Source: Bosea sp. (in: a-proteobacteria)
GTDB lineage: Bacteria; Pseudomonadota; Alphaproteobacteria; Rhizobiales; Beijerinckiaceae
NCBI RefSeq assembly: GCF_023953965.1
Contig: NZ_JAMLIX010000001.1
Coordinates: 1,798,501-1,862,500, forward strand
Direction of reading: 5' to 3'
DNA: 64,000 nucleotides
A model generated the notes under the pieces. That model did no database searches. It was not told where the DNA came from and saw only the letters and a program-made list of their open reading frames with translations. The position numbers and the translations under genes were made by a program. This document shows positions 32,435 to 41,599 of the stretch, in pieces (position 1 is the first letter of the stretch; each line of letters opens with the position of its first letter).

Positions 32435-33103
32435 TCAGCAGCGGCGGCGCGGGCTCACGCTTTCGGTGCATTCGACATAACCGCGGTTGCCACTGCCGTA
32501 GGTGGTGTGCTGGCCGTTGTTGCCCGTGAAGCTGGAGCCGGGCCCGGTGGAGGGACGGCCCCCACCGCTGGCCATCATGAAGCCGCCGACGGGGCCGCCG
32601 ACGCCCGCACCTGCGCCGCCGCCGCCACCACCGCCGCCACCGCCCGTCGCCAGCGTCTGTACATCGCTGATGCCGGCCGAATATCCGGCCATGACATCCG
32701 TCAGCCCGGAGCCGGCGATCTTCGCGGCGATCGCATCGGCGAGCGCCTTGTCGGCAGGGTCGATCGCCTTCACGGCCTGGCCGAGCCCGGAGCCGATCGC
32801 GGCGCGCTGCAGGGCGCTGCCGTCCGTGGCGGCCGCCAGCAGCGCATCGACGAGGCCGGGATCGGCGAGGGTCAGCGCCTTCGTGATCGCGCTCATCTGC
32901 GGCCCGCCGATCGGATTGGCACGCAGGAACGCGGCCGGGTTCGCCTTGAAGTCCTCGACCTGCCGGCTCGACGCCTTGCCGGGGAGCGACGCCAGGGTCA
33001 CCGCGGGAGCACCCTGGGCGAAAGCCGGCACGCCGCCGGCCGTCAAGGCAACCGCTGCGATGGCGACTTGTGCGGCCGTTACGCCGGCAAATAGAAAGCG
33101 CAT
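32435..33103 (-). CDS. Secreted Gly-rich protein of unknown function
   Basis: A 222-residue protein with a signal peptide (MRFLFAGVTAAQVAIAAVAL..., cleavage after AFA near residue 29). The middle has helical segments rich in Ala. A glycine tract (about residues 154-172) leads to a low-complexity tail with Gly, Ser and Asn, ending in a Cys-containing ECTESVSPRRRC. No family recognised. It lies between the Wza-like and BY-kinase genes on the same strand, so it is probably co-expressed and acts in the periplasm or outside the cell with the polymer-export machine (inference). Confidence 0.75.
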   Translation of the reverse strand: MRFLFAGVTAAQVAIAAVALTAGGVPAFAQGAPAVTLASLPGKASSRQVEDFKANPAAFLRANPIGGPQMSAITKALTLADPGLVDALLAAATDGSALQRAAIGSGLGQAVKAIDPADKALADAIAAKIAGSGLTDVMAGYSAGISDVQTLATGGGGGGGGGGAGAGVGGPVGGFMMASGGGRPSTGPGSSFTGNNGQHTTYGSGNRGYVECTESVSPRRRC

Positions 33104-33178
33104 CTCAACATCCTCACACCAAGCCTTTACCTAAGGCACATGCAGACCTTGCGTCAAGTACAGCCTGCGCCCTCTTCA

Positions 33179-34381
33179 TCACCGTCTCAAGACACGTTCG
33201 GCATTGCGCGTCGTGACGACGTCGGAGGTGACGTTGGCGACGGCGCCCGAGATGCCGGTGACCAGATCGAGGAACTTGAACAGCTCGACCGAATCGGAGT
33301 TCGTGACGTAGATCGTGTCGCGGTCCTGCATCATGAAGCTCTTCGCGACGAAGAAGCTCGATGGATCGCGGAAATTCGCGCGGAAGATCGTGGGGATCGC
33401 GCGCTGCCCCCTGGGGAAGGCCGAAAGATCGACGTTCATCCGCTCGAGCAACTCGCGATGTTCGATGCGGTAGAGCAGCACCTGCCCCGGGTCGGCCCGG
33501 TTGTCCAAGAGGCCGCCGGCCTTGCCGACCGCGTCGGCGAGCGGCAGGTGCTCCTGCTCGAACTTGAACTGCCCGCTCTGGCCGGAGGCGCCGAATGCCG
33601 TGAACGCGCGCTTCTGCTGGAAGACGTAGATCACGTCGCCCGGCGCGACATAGATGTTCTCCTGCGAATTCGACAGGAGGTTCAGGAAGTAGATCGTCTC
33701 CTTGCGCCGTCCGCGCTGCAGCGAGACGAAGGTCTCATAGCCGGCATCGGCGATGCCGGACGCCTTGGAGATCACGTCGAGGATGCGATCGCCGGCGGGG
33801 TTGATGTTGATCTTGTTGGGCGACCCGACCTGGCCGATGACCGTGACCTGCGACGAGGTCTGGTTGGTCAGCGCCACGACCGCCTGAGGCTCGATCGCGC
33901 GGTTGGCCAGGCGCCGTTCGATGTCCGCCTGGATCTCGGGCAGCGAGCGCCCCTTCGCCGGCACGGCGCCGGCATAGGGAACGGAGATGTAGCCGGCCTG
34001 GTCGACGGTCTGCGCCGGAATCTGGATGAAGTTGCCCGGCCTCGCGCCGGCATCGTTCGGGATGAACAGGCCGCCGGCCGCCGATTCGAAAATCGTGACC
34101 TGGACCGAATCGCCGACGCCGACGGTGATGCGCGGCGGCCCGCCGCGACCCGTTCCGAAGCTGCGGTAGAGCGAGCCGGGCCCGAGGTCGCGCAAGGCGG
34201 CGAGCACGCTCTGTGACAGCTCCACCAGCGCGTAATTGAAGGCAGGGCCGGGGGCGGCTTTGAGTGAGGCGAGTGCCGATCCCTCGATATCCCTTGTGGC
34301 CGGCCCGCTTCCAGGCAGAACGGAACACGCACCGGAAGCCATGCTGAGCCCCCCGAGCGCGAGAAAATGACGTCTATGCAT
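33179..34381 (-). CDS. Polysaccharide export outer-membrane protein, Wza-like
   Basis: A 400-residue export channel protein. The N-terminus MHRRHFLALGGLSMASGAC is a lipoprotein-like signal ending in Cys, though the lipobox (SGAC) is not ideal. The poly-export domain follows (RITVGVGDSVQVTIFES), then SLBB-type domains (VTVIGQVGSPNKI and YVAPGDVIYVFQQ). It forms the outer-membrane exit of the Wzc-Wza machine. ATG at 34381 gives the signal peptide directly; an ATG seven codons earlier is possible. The 160 bp upstream are AT-rich and probably hold its promoter. Confidence 0.92.
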   Translation of the reverse strand: MHRRHFLALGGLSMASGACSVLPGSGPATRDIEGSALASLKAAPGPAFNYALVELSQSVLAALRDLGPGSLYRSFGTGRGGPPRITVGVGDSVQVTIFESAAGGLFIPNDAGARPGNFIQIPAQTVDQAGYISVPYAGAVPAKGRSLPEIQADIERRLANRAIEPQAVVALTNQTSSQVTVIGQVGSPNKININPAGDRILDVISKASGIADAGYETFVSLQRGRRKETIYFLNLLSNSQENIYVAPGDVIYVFQQKRAFTAFGASGQSGQFKFEQEHLPLADAVGKAGGLLDNRADPGQVLLYRIEHRELLERMNVDLSAFPRGQRAIPTIFRANFRDPSSFFVAKSFMMQDRDTIYVTNSDSVELFKFLDLVTGISGAVANVTSDVVTTRNAERVLRR

Positions 34382-34402
34382 GGTTGCCCCGACCGACCGC
34401 AT

Positions 34403-34565
34403 ACGAACTCAAAACTCTGCAGAGAATCGTCTAGCGAGAAGGCCGCATACCGTAAAGGTAAATTCGTGGTTAACGTTTAATTTCGCAATATATGCGCTCT
34501 CTGTGCAACAATCGCTCTTCGCTCGCCGGAGAAGGAGCGCGCTAAGCGGGGTCATGCAATCGACG
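34403..34565. promoter_or_regulatory. AT-rich gap, probable promoter of the export genes
   Basis: Between two minus-strand genes, about 160 bp. Clearly AT-richer than the genes around it, with CGCAATATATGCG near 34485 and GTTAACGTTTAATT nearby. The likely place for a promoter driving the Wza-like, Gly-rich and BY-kinase genes. No exact -35/-10 pair claimed. Confidence 0.4.
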
Positions 34566-35831
34566 TCAACCGCTCGCGACGGGGCGTTCGATCGCCCCTG
34601 CCGTTTTCGGTCGCCGGCAAGCAGCCAGCAGGTCGAGCATCCGCGCGGCCAGATGGCGGCGGTCGTAGTTCTGCGCGCCGCTGCGTCCGTTCGCTGAGAA
34701 GCCTGCGGTCGCGCTCCTGTCGTCCGCCAGTTGCACGAGGCGGTCGCTGAGTGCGGCCGCGTTCTCGGGCTCGAAGGTCAGGCCCGCTTTCTCGGCCTCG
34801 ACGATCCGGGCCGATTCGCCTTTGACCCCGTGCAGGACGGGCACGCCCATCGCCATCGTCTCGAACAGCTTGGAGGGGATGACAGTTTCGAACAGCGCGC
34901 TGCGGCGCAAGTGGATGACCGAGGCGTCCAGGATCGACCAGTAGCGGACGACGTCCTCCTTGGGGACTGTGTCGAGGAAGGTCACATTGCGCAGGCCGGA
35001 TCGCTGCGCGCGCTCGACCAGCTCGGCTTTCCTCGCGCCGTCGCCCAGGAACAGCATATGGATGTCGTCGCGGCCCTGCTCCTGAAGCAGGCCGGCCGCC
35101 TCCAGAAGCGTTTCGAGCGCGTGGGCGAGGCCGTGCGTGCCGATATAGCCGGCGATGAACTTGCCCTGCAAGCCGAGCGTCGACATGAGCGCCGCATCCT
35201 TGTCCCGCGGCTGGAAACGGTCGAGATCGGCTCCGTTCGTCACGACATGGATCTTGGCTCCGTCGATGCCGCGCGCGATCAGATTGTCGCGGAAGGCATG
35301 GGTGACGCTGACGATCGCCGTGGCGCGGCGGTAGAGAAAGAGCTCCAGCCGTTCGAGCGCATCGAGCAGCGCGGAAGCCTTCATGGCGCCAACGGCCCGG
35401 ATCGATTCGGGCCAGAGGTCGCGCAGCTCGAAGACGAACGGCCTGCGGCGGAGCGCACCGACGAGCCAGCCGGCGCAGGCGGTGAAGAATTGCGGCGAGG
35501 TCGCGACGACGACGTCGGGCCGGTCCACCCTGAAGCTCGCCGGGACCGCCGCGACCATGAAGCTGACATAGTCGAGCGTCCGCCTCAGGAAGCCCTCGTT
35601 GGCGGTGATGTAGCTCCAGACCCGGACGACCTCGATGCCCTCGATGGTCTCGCGCGCGAACAGCCGGTTGCGGTAGCCGTCAAAGACCTTCCCTTTGGGA
35701 AAATTGGGCGCGCAGGTGATGACGGTGACGCGATGCCCGGCTTTCACCCACTCGCGGCAATGCTCGAACGTCCGGCTTGCCGGAGCGTTCACTTCGGGCG
35801 GAAAATTGTCCGTCAGGAACAGGATATGCAT
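34566..35831 (-). CDS. Glycosyltransferase family 4, WbuB-like
   Basis: A 421-residue cytoplasmic GT-B glycosyltransferase. It opens MHILFLTDNFPPEVNAPA, as in WbuB-type fucosamine transferases, and has the nucleotide-sugar region SKLFETMAMGVPVLHGVKGE with the acidic residue of the EX7E motif replaced in part by SARIVEAEKAG. It is the last gene of a run with heparinase, wecB and the bi-domain oxidoreductase, a combination I recall from other EPS clusters. It likely transfers an N-acetylamino sugar onto the lipid-linked repeat unit (inference). Confidence 0.87.
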   Translation of the reverse strand: MHILFLTDNFPPEVNAPASRTFEHCREWVKAGHRVTVITCAPNFPKGKVFDGYRNRLFARETIEGIEVVRVWSYITANEGFLRRTLDYVSFMVAAVPASFRVDRPDVVVATSPQFFTACAGWLVGALRRRPFVFELRDLWPESIRAVGAMKASALLDALERLELFLYRRATAIVSVTHAFRDNLIARGIDGAKIHVVTNGADLDRFQPRDKDAALMSTLGLQGKFIAGYIGTHGLAHALETLLEAAGLLQEQGRDDIHMLFLGDGARKAELVERAQRSGLRNVTFLDTVPKEDVVRYWSILDASVIHLRRSALFETVIPSKLFETMAMGVPVLHGVKGESARIVEAEKAGLTFEPENAAALSDRLVQLADDRSATAGFSANGRSGAQNYDRRHLAARMLDLLAACRRPKTAGAIERPVASG

Positions 35832-35908
35832 GGAACGACGCCGATGTTTCGCTTTTCTTCATTAAGTTGAAAGCGTCGCGGGCCGCAAACCCAAAACGCG
35901 TGGAATGA

Positions 35909-37555
35909 CTAACGTCGACTCCAGGAGAATTCGACCATGCTTTCGCCGTTCCTGAGTTCGACTTCGAGGCATCGGGACGATCGTGTGATCCCGAATTCGG
36001 GGTGCCAGCTCGATGGAACGATCCGGTGGCTGCCGGTGAGAACGCGCCAACGCAGCGCGGCGTCCGGCCCGCGCGCCAGCAGCCCGGTTCCGGGATCGGC
36101 GCCTTCGGAAACGGTGACGTCGGGGTGCAGATGGAAGCGGGCGCGGGCGTCGTGCCGGCCGCCCTCGATCCGGTCCGTGACGATCAGCCGATCGCTGTCG
36201 GCTTGCCATGTCCGCAGATGCCGCGGCCGGCCGGGCAGGCGCTCATAGCCGTCATGGCCGCAGCTGATCGTCGCGCCGTCGCCGGAGAGAGTAAGCCCTT
36301 GCGGGCGGGCACGGCGCGCGACGCGAAAGCCGGACCAGACCTCCGACGAGTTTTCCATGCCGATGCTGACGGTATTGTGGGCGGCGGTCCCGCGCTGGCG
36401 CAGGCGCTCGGGGCCGCCGCCATATTCGGAGGTCCCCGCATTCACCAGCATCCGCTGGCCGGCGAGCGACATCTCGAAGGAGAGCGTGTCGGCATGCGCA
36501 TGGCCCGGCAGGTAATCGGGGCCGATACGGGCGACGTCCAGCAGCGCCACGACAGGGCCCGTCGCGAGGCGGATATAGCCGCTGTCGCGCAGCCATGTCG
36601 CGCCGGTGCCGGGCGCCGGGAGCGCTTCCAGGTTCAGGCGGGCCGCGTAGCGCTCCAGCTCCGCGGGAGAGGGCGCGATGCCGATGGCGGCGTCGTTGAA
36701 GAAGGCGATCTCGCCATCGGGATGGCACATGGCGGCAAGCCAGCCGCGCATCGCCGCGATCCGCTCCGGCCAGTCCGTCACCTCCCGCCAGCCGGCCGGA
36801 ATGGCGGAGCCGGCACTGCGCAGCAGGTTCACGAGGTCGAGCATGTCCTCGAGCGCCAGCGCATGGTACATCGGGCTGAGCTCGAACTGGCCGCCATCGG
36901 GCAGGATCTGTTCGGGGATCTCGCGGGCGAGGATGCTGAGACCCTGCGCCAGCCAGGAATCCGCCTCCGGCCCCGCGAAGAAGACCCCCGCGAAGACGAG
37001 CGCCTTGGCGTTGGCGAACAGGTGATTGCCGAGCAGGTGATATTCCAGCCGCCGGGTCAGCCAGCGCGTCTGGACGGCGAGGCTGTGGAAGCCGTCCGGG
37101 GAGAGCGCGTTGCCGGCCAGCACCCATTTGATCCAGTTCACGATGCGCAGCGAGGTCGGATAGGGCTCCCAGCCCGTGCCGCGCCCCGGCGGGTTCTCCG
37201 CGATCCAGCGCGCGATGGCTTGCTCGTGCCAGGATCTGCGCTCCCCGGCGCCTTCCGCGTTCAGGTCGTCGAAATAGTGCAGATTGTAGCGCCAGAGCTT
37301 GCCGATGGTGGGATCGTCCCAGCCACATTCGGCCAGCGTGTGCGTCTCGTTGAGAAAGCAAAACCGGTCGGGACCCGTCTGCGATGGCCGGCGGCACGCG
37401 GGCGGGGCCCAGCCTTCCGGAATGAGCACGCGCCGTGGCGGCGCCGGGCGCAGGTCGGGCCGCGGGCGGGCGAGGCGAAACCGCAGCCGGCCATGGAACT
37501 GGACGGGCCGAAGGTGACGGAGCGTCTCCCAATAGAGATGCAGGCGATGCAGCAT
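35909..37555 (-). CDS. Heparinase II/III family protein
   Basis: A 548-residue protein. The N-terminal part is the alpha-helical toroid (around WRYNLHYFDDLNAEG and NPPGRGTGWEPYPTSLRI). The heparinase II/III beta-sandwich follows (GHAHADTLSFEMSLAGQRML, then GTAAHNTVSI). The conserved Tyr/His set of polysaccharide lyases appears present. No signal peptide is seen, so it is predicted to be cytoplasmic, unusual for a lyase. It ends up three bases from wecB, so it is tightly co-expressed. It might act on lipid-linked uronate-containing intermediates or as a C5-epimerase-like enzyme (inference). Confidence 0.88.
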   Translation of the reverse strand: MLHRLHLYWETLRHLRPVQFHGRLRFRLARPRPDLRPAPPRRVLIPEGWAPPACRRPSQTGPDRFCFLNETHTLAECGWDDPTIGKLWRYNLHYFDDLNAEGAGERRSWHEQAIARWIAENPPGRGTGWEPYPTSLRIVNWIKWVLAGNALSPDGFHSLAVQTRWLTRRLEYHLLGNHLFANAKALVFAGVFFAGPEADSWLAQGLSILAREIPEQILPDGGQFELSPMYHALALEDMLDLVNLLRSAGSAIPAGWREVTDWPERIAAMRGWLAAMCHPDGEIAFFNDAAIGIAPSPAELERYAARLNLEALPAPGTGATWLRDSGYIRLATGPVVALLDVARIGPDYLPGHAHADTLSFEMSLAGQRMLVNAGTSEYGGGPERLRQRGTAAHNTVSIGMENSSEVWSGFRVARRARPQGLTLSGDGATISCGHDGYERLPGRPRHLRTWQADSDRLIVTDRIEGGRHDARARFHLHPDVTVSEGADPGTGLLARGPDAALRWRVLTGSHRIVPSSWHPEFGITRSSRCLEVELRNGESMVEFSWSRR

Positions 37556-37558
37556 GGC

Positions 37559-38662
37559 TCAGACCGGCAGCAGCTCTTCCAGCGCCGCCACGATGCGCTC
37601 GCCCGTCCGGCCGTCCCATTTCTCGGGGATTGCTCCCTTCTTCCACTGTCCGGCGAACAGGCGCGCGAAGGCGGGGCCAAGCGCGTCGGGATCGGTGCCG
37701 ATCAGCTCGTTGGTGCCGACCGTGACCGTCTCCGGCCGTTCGGTCGAATTCCGCAGCGTCATGCAGGGCACGCCGAGCACCGTCGTCTCCTCGGTGATGC
37801 CGCCGGAATCGGTGACGACGGCCTTGGCGTGGCGGACGAGATGGTTGAACTCGAGATAGGGCTGGGGATCGACGAAGCGGATCGTCTCCGGCACGCCCGG
37901 CAGCTCGCGCAGCGTCTTCGCCGTGCGCGGATGGACGGGGAAGACGACCGGCAGGCCGTGCGTGCCGGCGCCGATCGCGCCGAGCAGGCGCGCGAAGGAG
38001 GCGGTGCTGTCGACGTTCGAGGGCCGGTGCAGCGTGACCACGAAATATCCGCCCGGCTTGAGGCCGAGCTCGTCCCAGAACGAAGGCGGGCGCAGCCGGT
38101 CGAGATTGGCCAAGAGCGTGTCGATCATCGTGTTGCCGACGAAGACGATTCTCTGTGGCTCGACACCGCTGCGCCGCAGGTTGTCGCCGGCGACGGTGGT
38201 CGTGGTGAAGAACCAGTCGGTGATGGAATCGGTCACGAGCCGGTTGATCTCCTCCGGCATGGTGATGTCGCCCGAGCGGATGCCGGCCTCGACATGGGCG
38301 ACCGGGATCGTCAGCTTCTTGGCGGCGATGGCGCAGGCCATGGTCGAGGTGACGTCGCCGACCACGAGGCACAGCCGGCTCGGCTGATCGAGCAGCAGCC
38401 GCTCGTAGCGCGTCATGATCGCCGCCGTCTGCTCGGCCTGCGTGCCCGAGCCGGATTCCAGGTTGACGTCCGGCTCGGGGATGCCGAGCTGGCTGAAGAA
38501 GTCGCCGGACATGCGCGCGTCGTAGTGCTGGCCGGTATGGACCAGCCGGTAGCGCAGCCGCCCGCCTTCCGCGCGGCGTGCTTCCAGGGCCTTGATGATC
38601 GGCGCGATCTTCATGAAGTTCGGCCGCGCCCCGGCGATGATGTCGATGAGCAGCTCGGTCAT
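37559..38662 (-). CDS. wecB: UDP-N-acetylglucosamine 2-epimerase, non-hydrolysing
   Basis: A 367-residue enzyme that converts UDP-GlcNAc to UDP-ManNAc. Family motifs: AGARPNFMKIAP, HTGQHYDARMSG, HVEAGIRSGD and SGGITEETTVLGVP. ATG at 38662 overlaps the upstream oxidoreductase stop (ATGA), which fixes the start; the open frame upstream only runs through that gene. It supplies a ManNAc-type sugar for the repeat unit. No ManNAc dehydrogenase (wecC) was seen, although the Ugd at 27632 is of the same superfamily. Confidence 0.93.
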   Translation of the reverse strand: MTELLIDIIAGARPNFMKIAPIIKALEARRAEGGRLRYRLVHTGQHYDARMSGDFFSQLGIPEPDVNLESGSGTQAEQTAAIMTRYERLLLDQPSRLCLVVGDVTSTMACAIAAKKLTIPVAHVEAGIRSGDITMPEEINRLVTDSITDWFFTTTTVAGDNLRRSGVEPQRIVFVGNTMIDTLLANLDRLRPPSFWDELGLKPGGYFVVTLHRPSNVDSTASFARLLGAIGAGTHGLPVVFPVHPRTAKTLRELPGVPETIRFVDPQPYLEFNHLVRHAKAVVTDSGGITEETTVLGVPCMTLRNSTERPETVTVGTNELIGTDPDALGPAFARLFAGQWKKGAIPEKWDGRTGERIVAALEELLPV

Positions 38663-40788
38663 GCCGTTGCGTCCGCAGCGATCGCGATCGTCGCCGCCGC
38701 GACCTCGATCAGTTCTTCGTAGGGAATCGGCTCCGGCCCGCCTCGCTCCACCGCCCGCGCGAAAGCGGCGGCGCAAGCCGTCTGGCCCTTGTCCTGGCGC
38801 CACAGGTTCAGCTTGCGGAAGCCCGGCCAGCCGAAGCCCTGGAGCCGGCGGAAATTGTCGAGCTGGAGGATGCGGCCGCCGGTGAACACCTCCAGCCGCT
38901 CCTTCGGGAAGGCCTTGCTGCCGTTGGCGAAGTAATGGATCGCGCCGATCGAGCCGTCGGCGAAGGTAAGCGTGATCGTGGCGGTGTCGCCGCTGCCGCC
39001 GGCCATCGTCCGCATGGCATGGGAGGCGATCGGGGCGTCCGCGAGGAAGCGCAACAGGTCGACGAAGTGGCAGGCTTCGCCGATGATGCGCCCGCCGCCG
39101 GCCTCACGGTCCTGCGTCCAGTGATCGGCGGGGATCGCTCCGGCGTTGACGGTCATGACGAAGGAGCGAGGGCCGGAGGCGCCCGCAAGCAGCTGCTTGA
39201 TCCTGACGACCTGCGGCGCGAAGCGCCGGTTGAAGCCGACCATGACGATCGGTGCGAAGCCGGCCGCGATCGCCTCCGCGCGGGCGGCCTCGATCGCGGC
39301 GATCTCCTCCCGCGCCAGCGCCAGCGGCTTTTCGACGAAGACGTGCTTGCGCGCCCTGAGCGCGCGGCAGACCAGGTTGGCATGGCTGTCATGGCGCGTC
39401 GCGGCGACGACGGCGCCGATCGCGGGATCGGCGAGCAGCGCCTCGACATCGGTGGTGGCCTGCTCGAAACCGAACTTGCGGCCGGCGTGCAAGCCGCTGA
39501 CACCGCCGCTGGAGGCGACGTTCACGAGCCGCGCGCCGGCGGCCTTGAAGGCCGGGATCAGCACGGCGGTCGCGTAGTTGCCGGAGCCGATGACGCCGAT
39601 CGCCGCCTGGCCCGCCGCCGAAGCGGCCGGCGCCAGCACCACCGTGCGCGCCCGCAAGGCTTCCGCCGGCCGGGCTGCGGCAGCCGGATAGTCCAGCAGG
39701 ATGCCGAGCGAGGGCGCCGCGCCGCTGACCAGCGCGTAGGCGTCCGCCGCCTCGGCAATGGGGAAGCGGTGCGAGACCAGCGGCTTCACGTCGAGGCGGC
39801 CATCGGCCATCATGTCGAGCACCGCCTCGAAATTGCGCTGCTCGGTCCAGCGCACGAAGCCGACGGGATAGTCCTGCCCCTTCTCCTCGTAGTTCGGATC
39901 GTAGCGGCCCGGCCCGTAGGAGCAGGAGACCTGGAAGGTCAGCTCCTTCTCGTAGAAATCGGCCCGTGACAGCGTAAGCCCGGTCACGCCGACGAGCACG
40001 ATGCGGCCGCGCTTGCGGCTCATCAGGGCCGCCTGATGCACGGGCTCGTTGCTCTTCGTCGAGGCTGTGATGATGACCGCGTCGACGCCGCGCCCGCGCG
40101 AGAAGGCCGCCGCGGCGGCGACGGGATCGGCGCCCGCCGACAGGTCGACCGTCTCGGCGCCGAAGGCCCGTGCCAGCCTGAGCTTCTCCGGATCGAAGTC
40201 GAGGCCGAGCACCCGGCAGCCATGGGCGCGCAGGAGCTGCACGGCGACGAGCCCGATCAGCCCGAGCCCGGTGACGACCACGGCCTCGCCGAGCGTCGGC
40301 TGGACGAGGCGGACGCCCTGGAGCGCGATGGCACCGAGCACGGTGAAGGCGGCCTCGTCGTCGGACACCGCATCCGGGACTTTCGCGACGAGATTGACCG
40401 GCACGGCCACGGCCTCGGCGTGCTTGCCGTTCGAGACCACACGCTCGCCCGGTGCGAAGCCCGCCACGCCGGCGCCGGCCTCCAGCACGGTGCCGACATT
40501 GCAGTAGCCGAGCGGCAGCGGCTGATCGAGCTTGTTGAACACCGCTTCCAGCGTCGGCGCGAGCCCGTCGGTGCGGACCTTGTCGACGACCTGGCGGACC
40601 TTGTCCGGCTGCTGGCGCGCCTTGCCGATGAAGCCGGCCTTGCCGAAATCGACCAGCATACGCTCGGTGCCGGCCGAGACCAGCGTGCGCGACGAGCGGA
40701 TCAGCACCTGCCCGCGGCCGGGCGCGGGGCAGGGCACCTCCGCGACCTCGGTCGCGCCGGTCTTGAGGGACTGGAGGATTTGTTTCAT
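38659..40788 (-). CDS. Bi-domain oxidoreductase (MDR dehydrogenase plus Gfo/Idh/MocA)
   Basis: A 709-residue fusion. Residues 1 to about 370 are a medium-chain zinc-type alcohol dehydrogenase with NAD site GLGLIGLVAVQLLRAHGCRV. Residues from about 395 are a Gfo/Idh/MocA oxidoreductase with NAD motif GVIGSGNYATAVLIPAFKAAG and the family EKPLAL segment. Such two-domain proteins are known from EPS clusters next to heparinase and WecB, where they probably modify a nucleotide sugar. The stop overlaps wecB (ATGA). It starts seven bases after the methyltransferase gene, so all belong to one operon. Confidence 0.92.
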   Translation of the reverse strand: MKQILQSLKTGATEVAEVPCPAPGRGQVLIRSSRTLVSAGTERMLVDFGKAGFIGKARQQPDKVRQVVDKVRTDGLAPTLEAVFNKLDQPLPLGYCNVGTVLEAGAGVAGFAPGERVVSNGKHAEAVAVPVNLVAKVPDAVSDDEAAFTVLGAIALQGVRLVQPTLGEAVVVTGLGLIGLVAVQLLRAHGCRVLGLDFDPEKLRLARAFGAETVDLSAGADPVAAAAAFSRGRGVDAVIITASTKSNEPVHQAALMSRKRGRIVLVGVTGLTLSRADFYEKELTFQVSCSYGPGRYDPNYEEKGQDYPVGFVRWTEQRNFEAVLDMMADGRLDVKPLVSHRFPIAEAADAYALVSGAAPSLGILLDYPAAAARPAEALRARTVVLAPAASAAGQAAIGVIGSGNYATAVLIPAFKAAGARLVNVASSGGVSGLHAGRKFGFEQATTDVEALLADPAIGAVVAATRHDSHANLVCRALRARKHVFVEKPLALAREEIAAIEAARAEAIAAGFAPIVMVGFNRRFAPQVVRIKQLLAGASGPRSFVMTVNAGAIPADHWTQDREAGGGRIIGEACHFVDLLRFLADAPIASHAMRTMAGGSGDTATITLTFADGSIGAIHYFANGSKAFPKERLEVFTGGRILQLDNFRRLQGFGWPGFRKLNLWRQDKGQTACAAAFARAVERGGPEPIPYEELIEVAAATIAIAADATA

Positions 40789-40795
40789 GGAAAAT

Positions 40796-41599
40796 CTATT
40801 TCGTGCCGCTCACGAGAAGAAACAGGCCGAGGCCCTTGCCGAGACGTCGAAGCAACCATCGCGGCCATATGCGCCTGGCGATCGTCAGAAGCAGCCCTTG
40901 ATGGCGTTGCCCGGCTCCGGATTCAAGCAAATCGCCATGTGTGAGTTCGACCCACGCCGTTGCTTCGGAAGCGCCTCCGAACAGTTCCACGGCTTCACGG
41001 CGGGTGTAGGCTTTCGTGCCGGGACTTTCCAAATAGGTCGAATAGATTTCGGCGAGAGACATGCCAGGCCGCCCCTTCGCCAGGGCATAGCGCAGCCAGA
41101 GCATGGCGCCGACGAGGCTCCATTTATGGTAGATCATGACGCGGAAGCGGCCACCGGGCTTCAGAACGCGCAGGATTTCCCTGGCGGCCGCGGCGGTGTC
41201 GGGGCTGTGGTGGATGACGCCCCAGGAATAGACCAAGTCGAAGCTATCGTCGGCAAACGGAAGCGCCTCGGCATCACCCACGCGCAAATCGGATTGCAAC
41301 GACGCAAACGCCAGGCGCTGCTTGGTTAAAGCGATCGCGCGGTCCGTCAGGTCTATGCCATGGAGGTTGGCCCCGGCGCGCCCATAGGATTCATGATCGG
41401 CTCCCAGCCCGACTCCTATCTCGAGAACATCGAGGCCTTTTGCCTGGGCAAAGTCCGCGAAGGCGGGGATATAGGGTTCGAGACGATACCGTTCCTCCGC
41501 CTGGGCGGCGAAGCCGTCACGATCTCTCGTTGACAGTAACAGTTCTTCCCCACAAGCGGCGTTGTTCCAGAAGTCACGGACATCGTCCTTGGCTGTCAT
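40796..41599 (-). CDS. Class I SAM-dependent methyltransferase
   Basis: A 267-residue methyltransferase. The SAM-binding motif I is DVLEIGVGLGADHESYGR, followed by an acidic loop LHGIDLTDRAI and motif LVYSWGVIHHSPDTA. The C-terminal part is hydrophobic and basic, perhaps membrane-associated. It is the first gene of the run down to 34566. Probably methylates a sugar of the EPS repeat unit (context inference). The 5' flank is the 675-bp gap to 42274. Confidence 0.87.
   Translation of the reverse strand: MTAKDDVRDFWNNAACGEELLLSTRDRDGFAAQAEERYRLEPYIPAFADFAQAKGLDVLEIGVGLGADHESYGRAGANLHGIDLTDRAIALTKQRLAFASLQSDLRVGDAEALPFADDSFDLVYSWGVIHHSPDTAAAAREILRVLKPGGRFRVMIYHKWSLVGAMLWLRYALAKGRPGMSLAEIYSTYLESPGTKAYTRREAVELFGGASEATAWVELTHGDLLESGAGQRHQGLLLTIARRIWPRWLLRRLGKGLGLFLLVSGTK

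Noticed and set aside
32630..32650. GGC/GGT triplet run as a possible slippage or phase-variation site
   Set aside because: It encodes the glycine tract of the Gly-rich protein. Slippage by whole triplets would only change tract length, not the frame, so on/off switching is not supported.
29987..33094. 1035-residue open frame on the plus strand
   Set aside because: Antisense to the BY-kinase and Gly-rich protein genes. It spans two real genes and the hairpin between them, and its translation is low-complexity.
36002..38722. 906-residue open frame on the plus strand
   Set aside because: Antisense to the heparinase and wecB genes, both well supported. The translation is Arg/Asp/Gly-rich with no domain.
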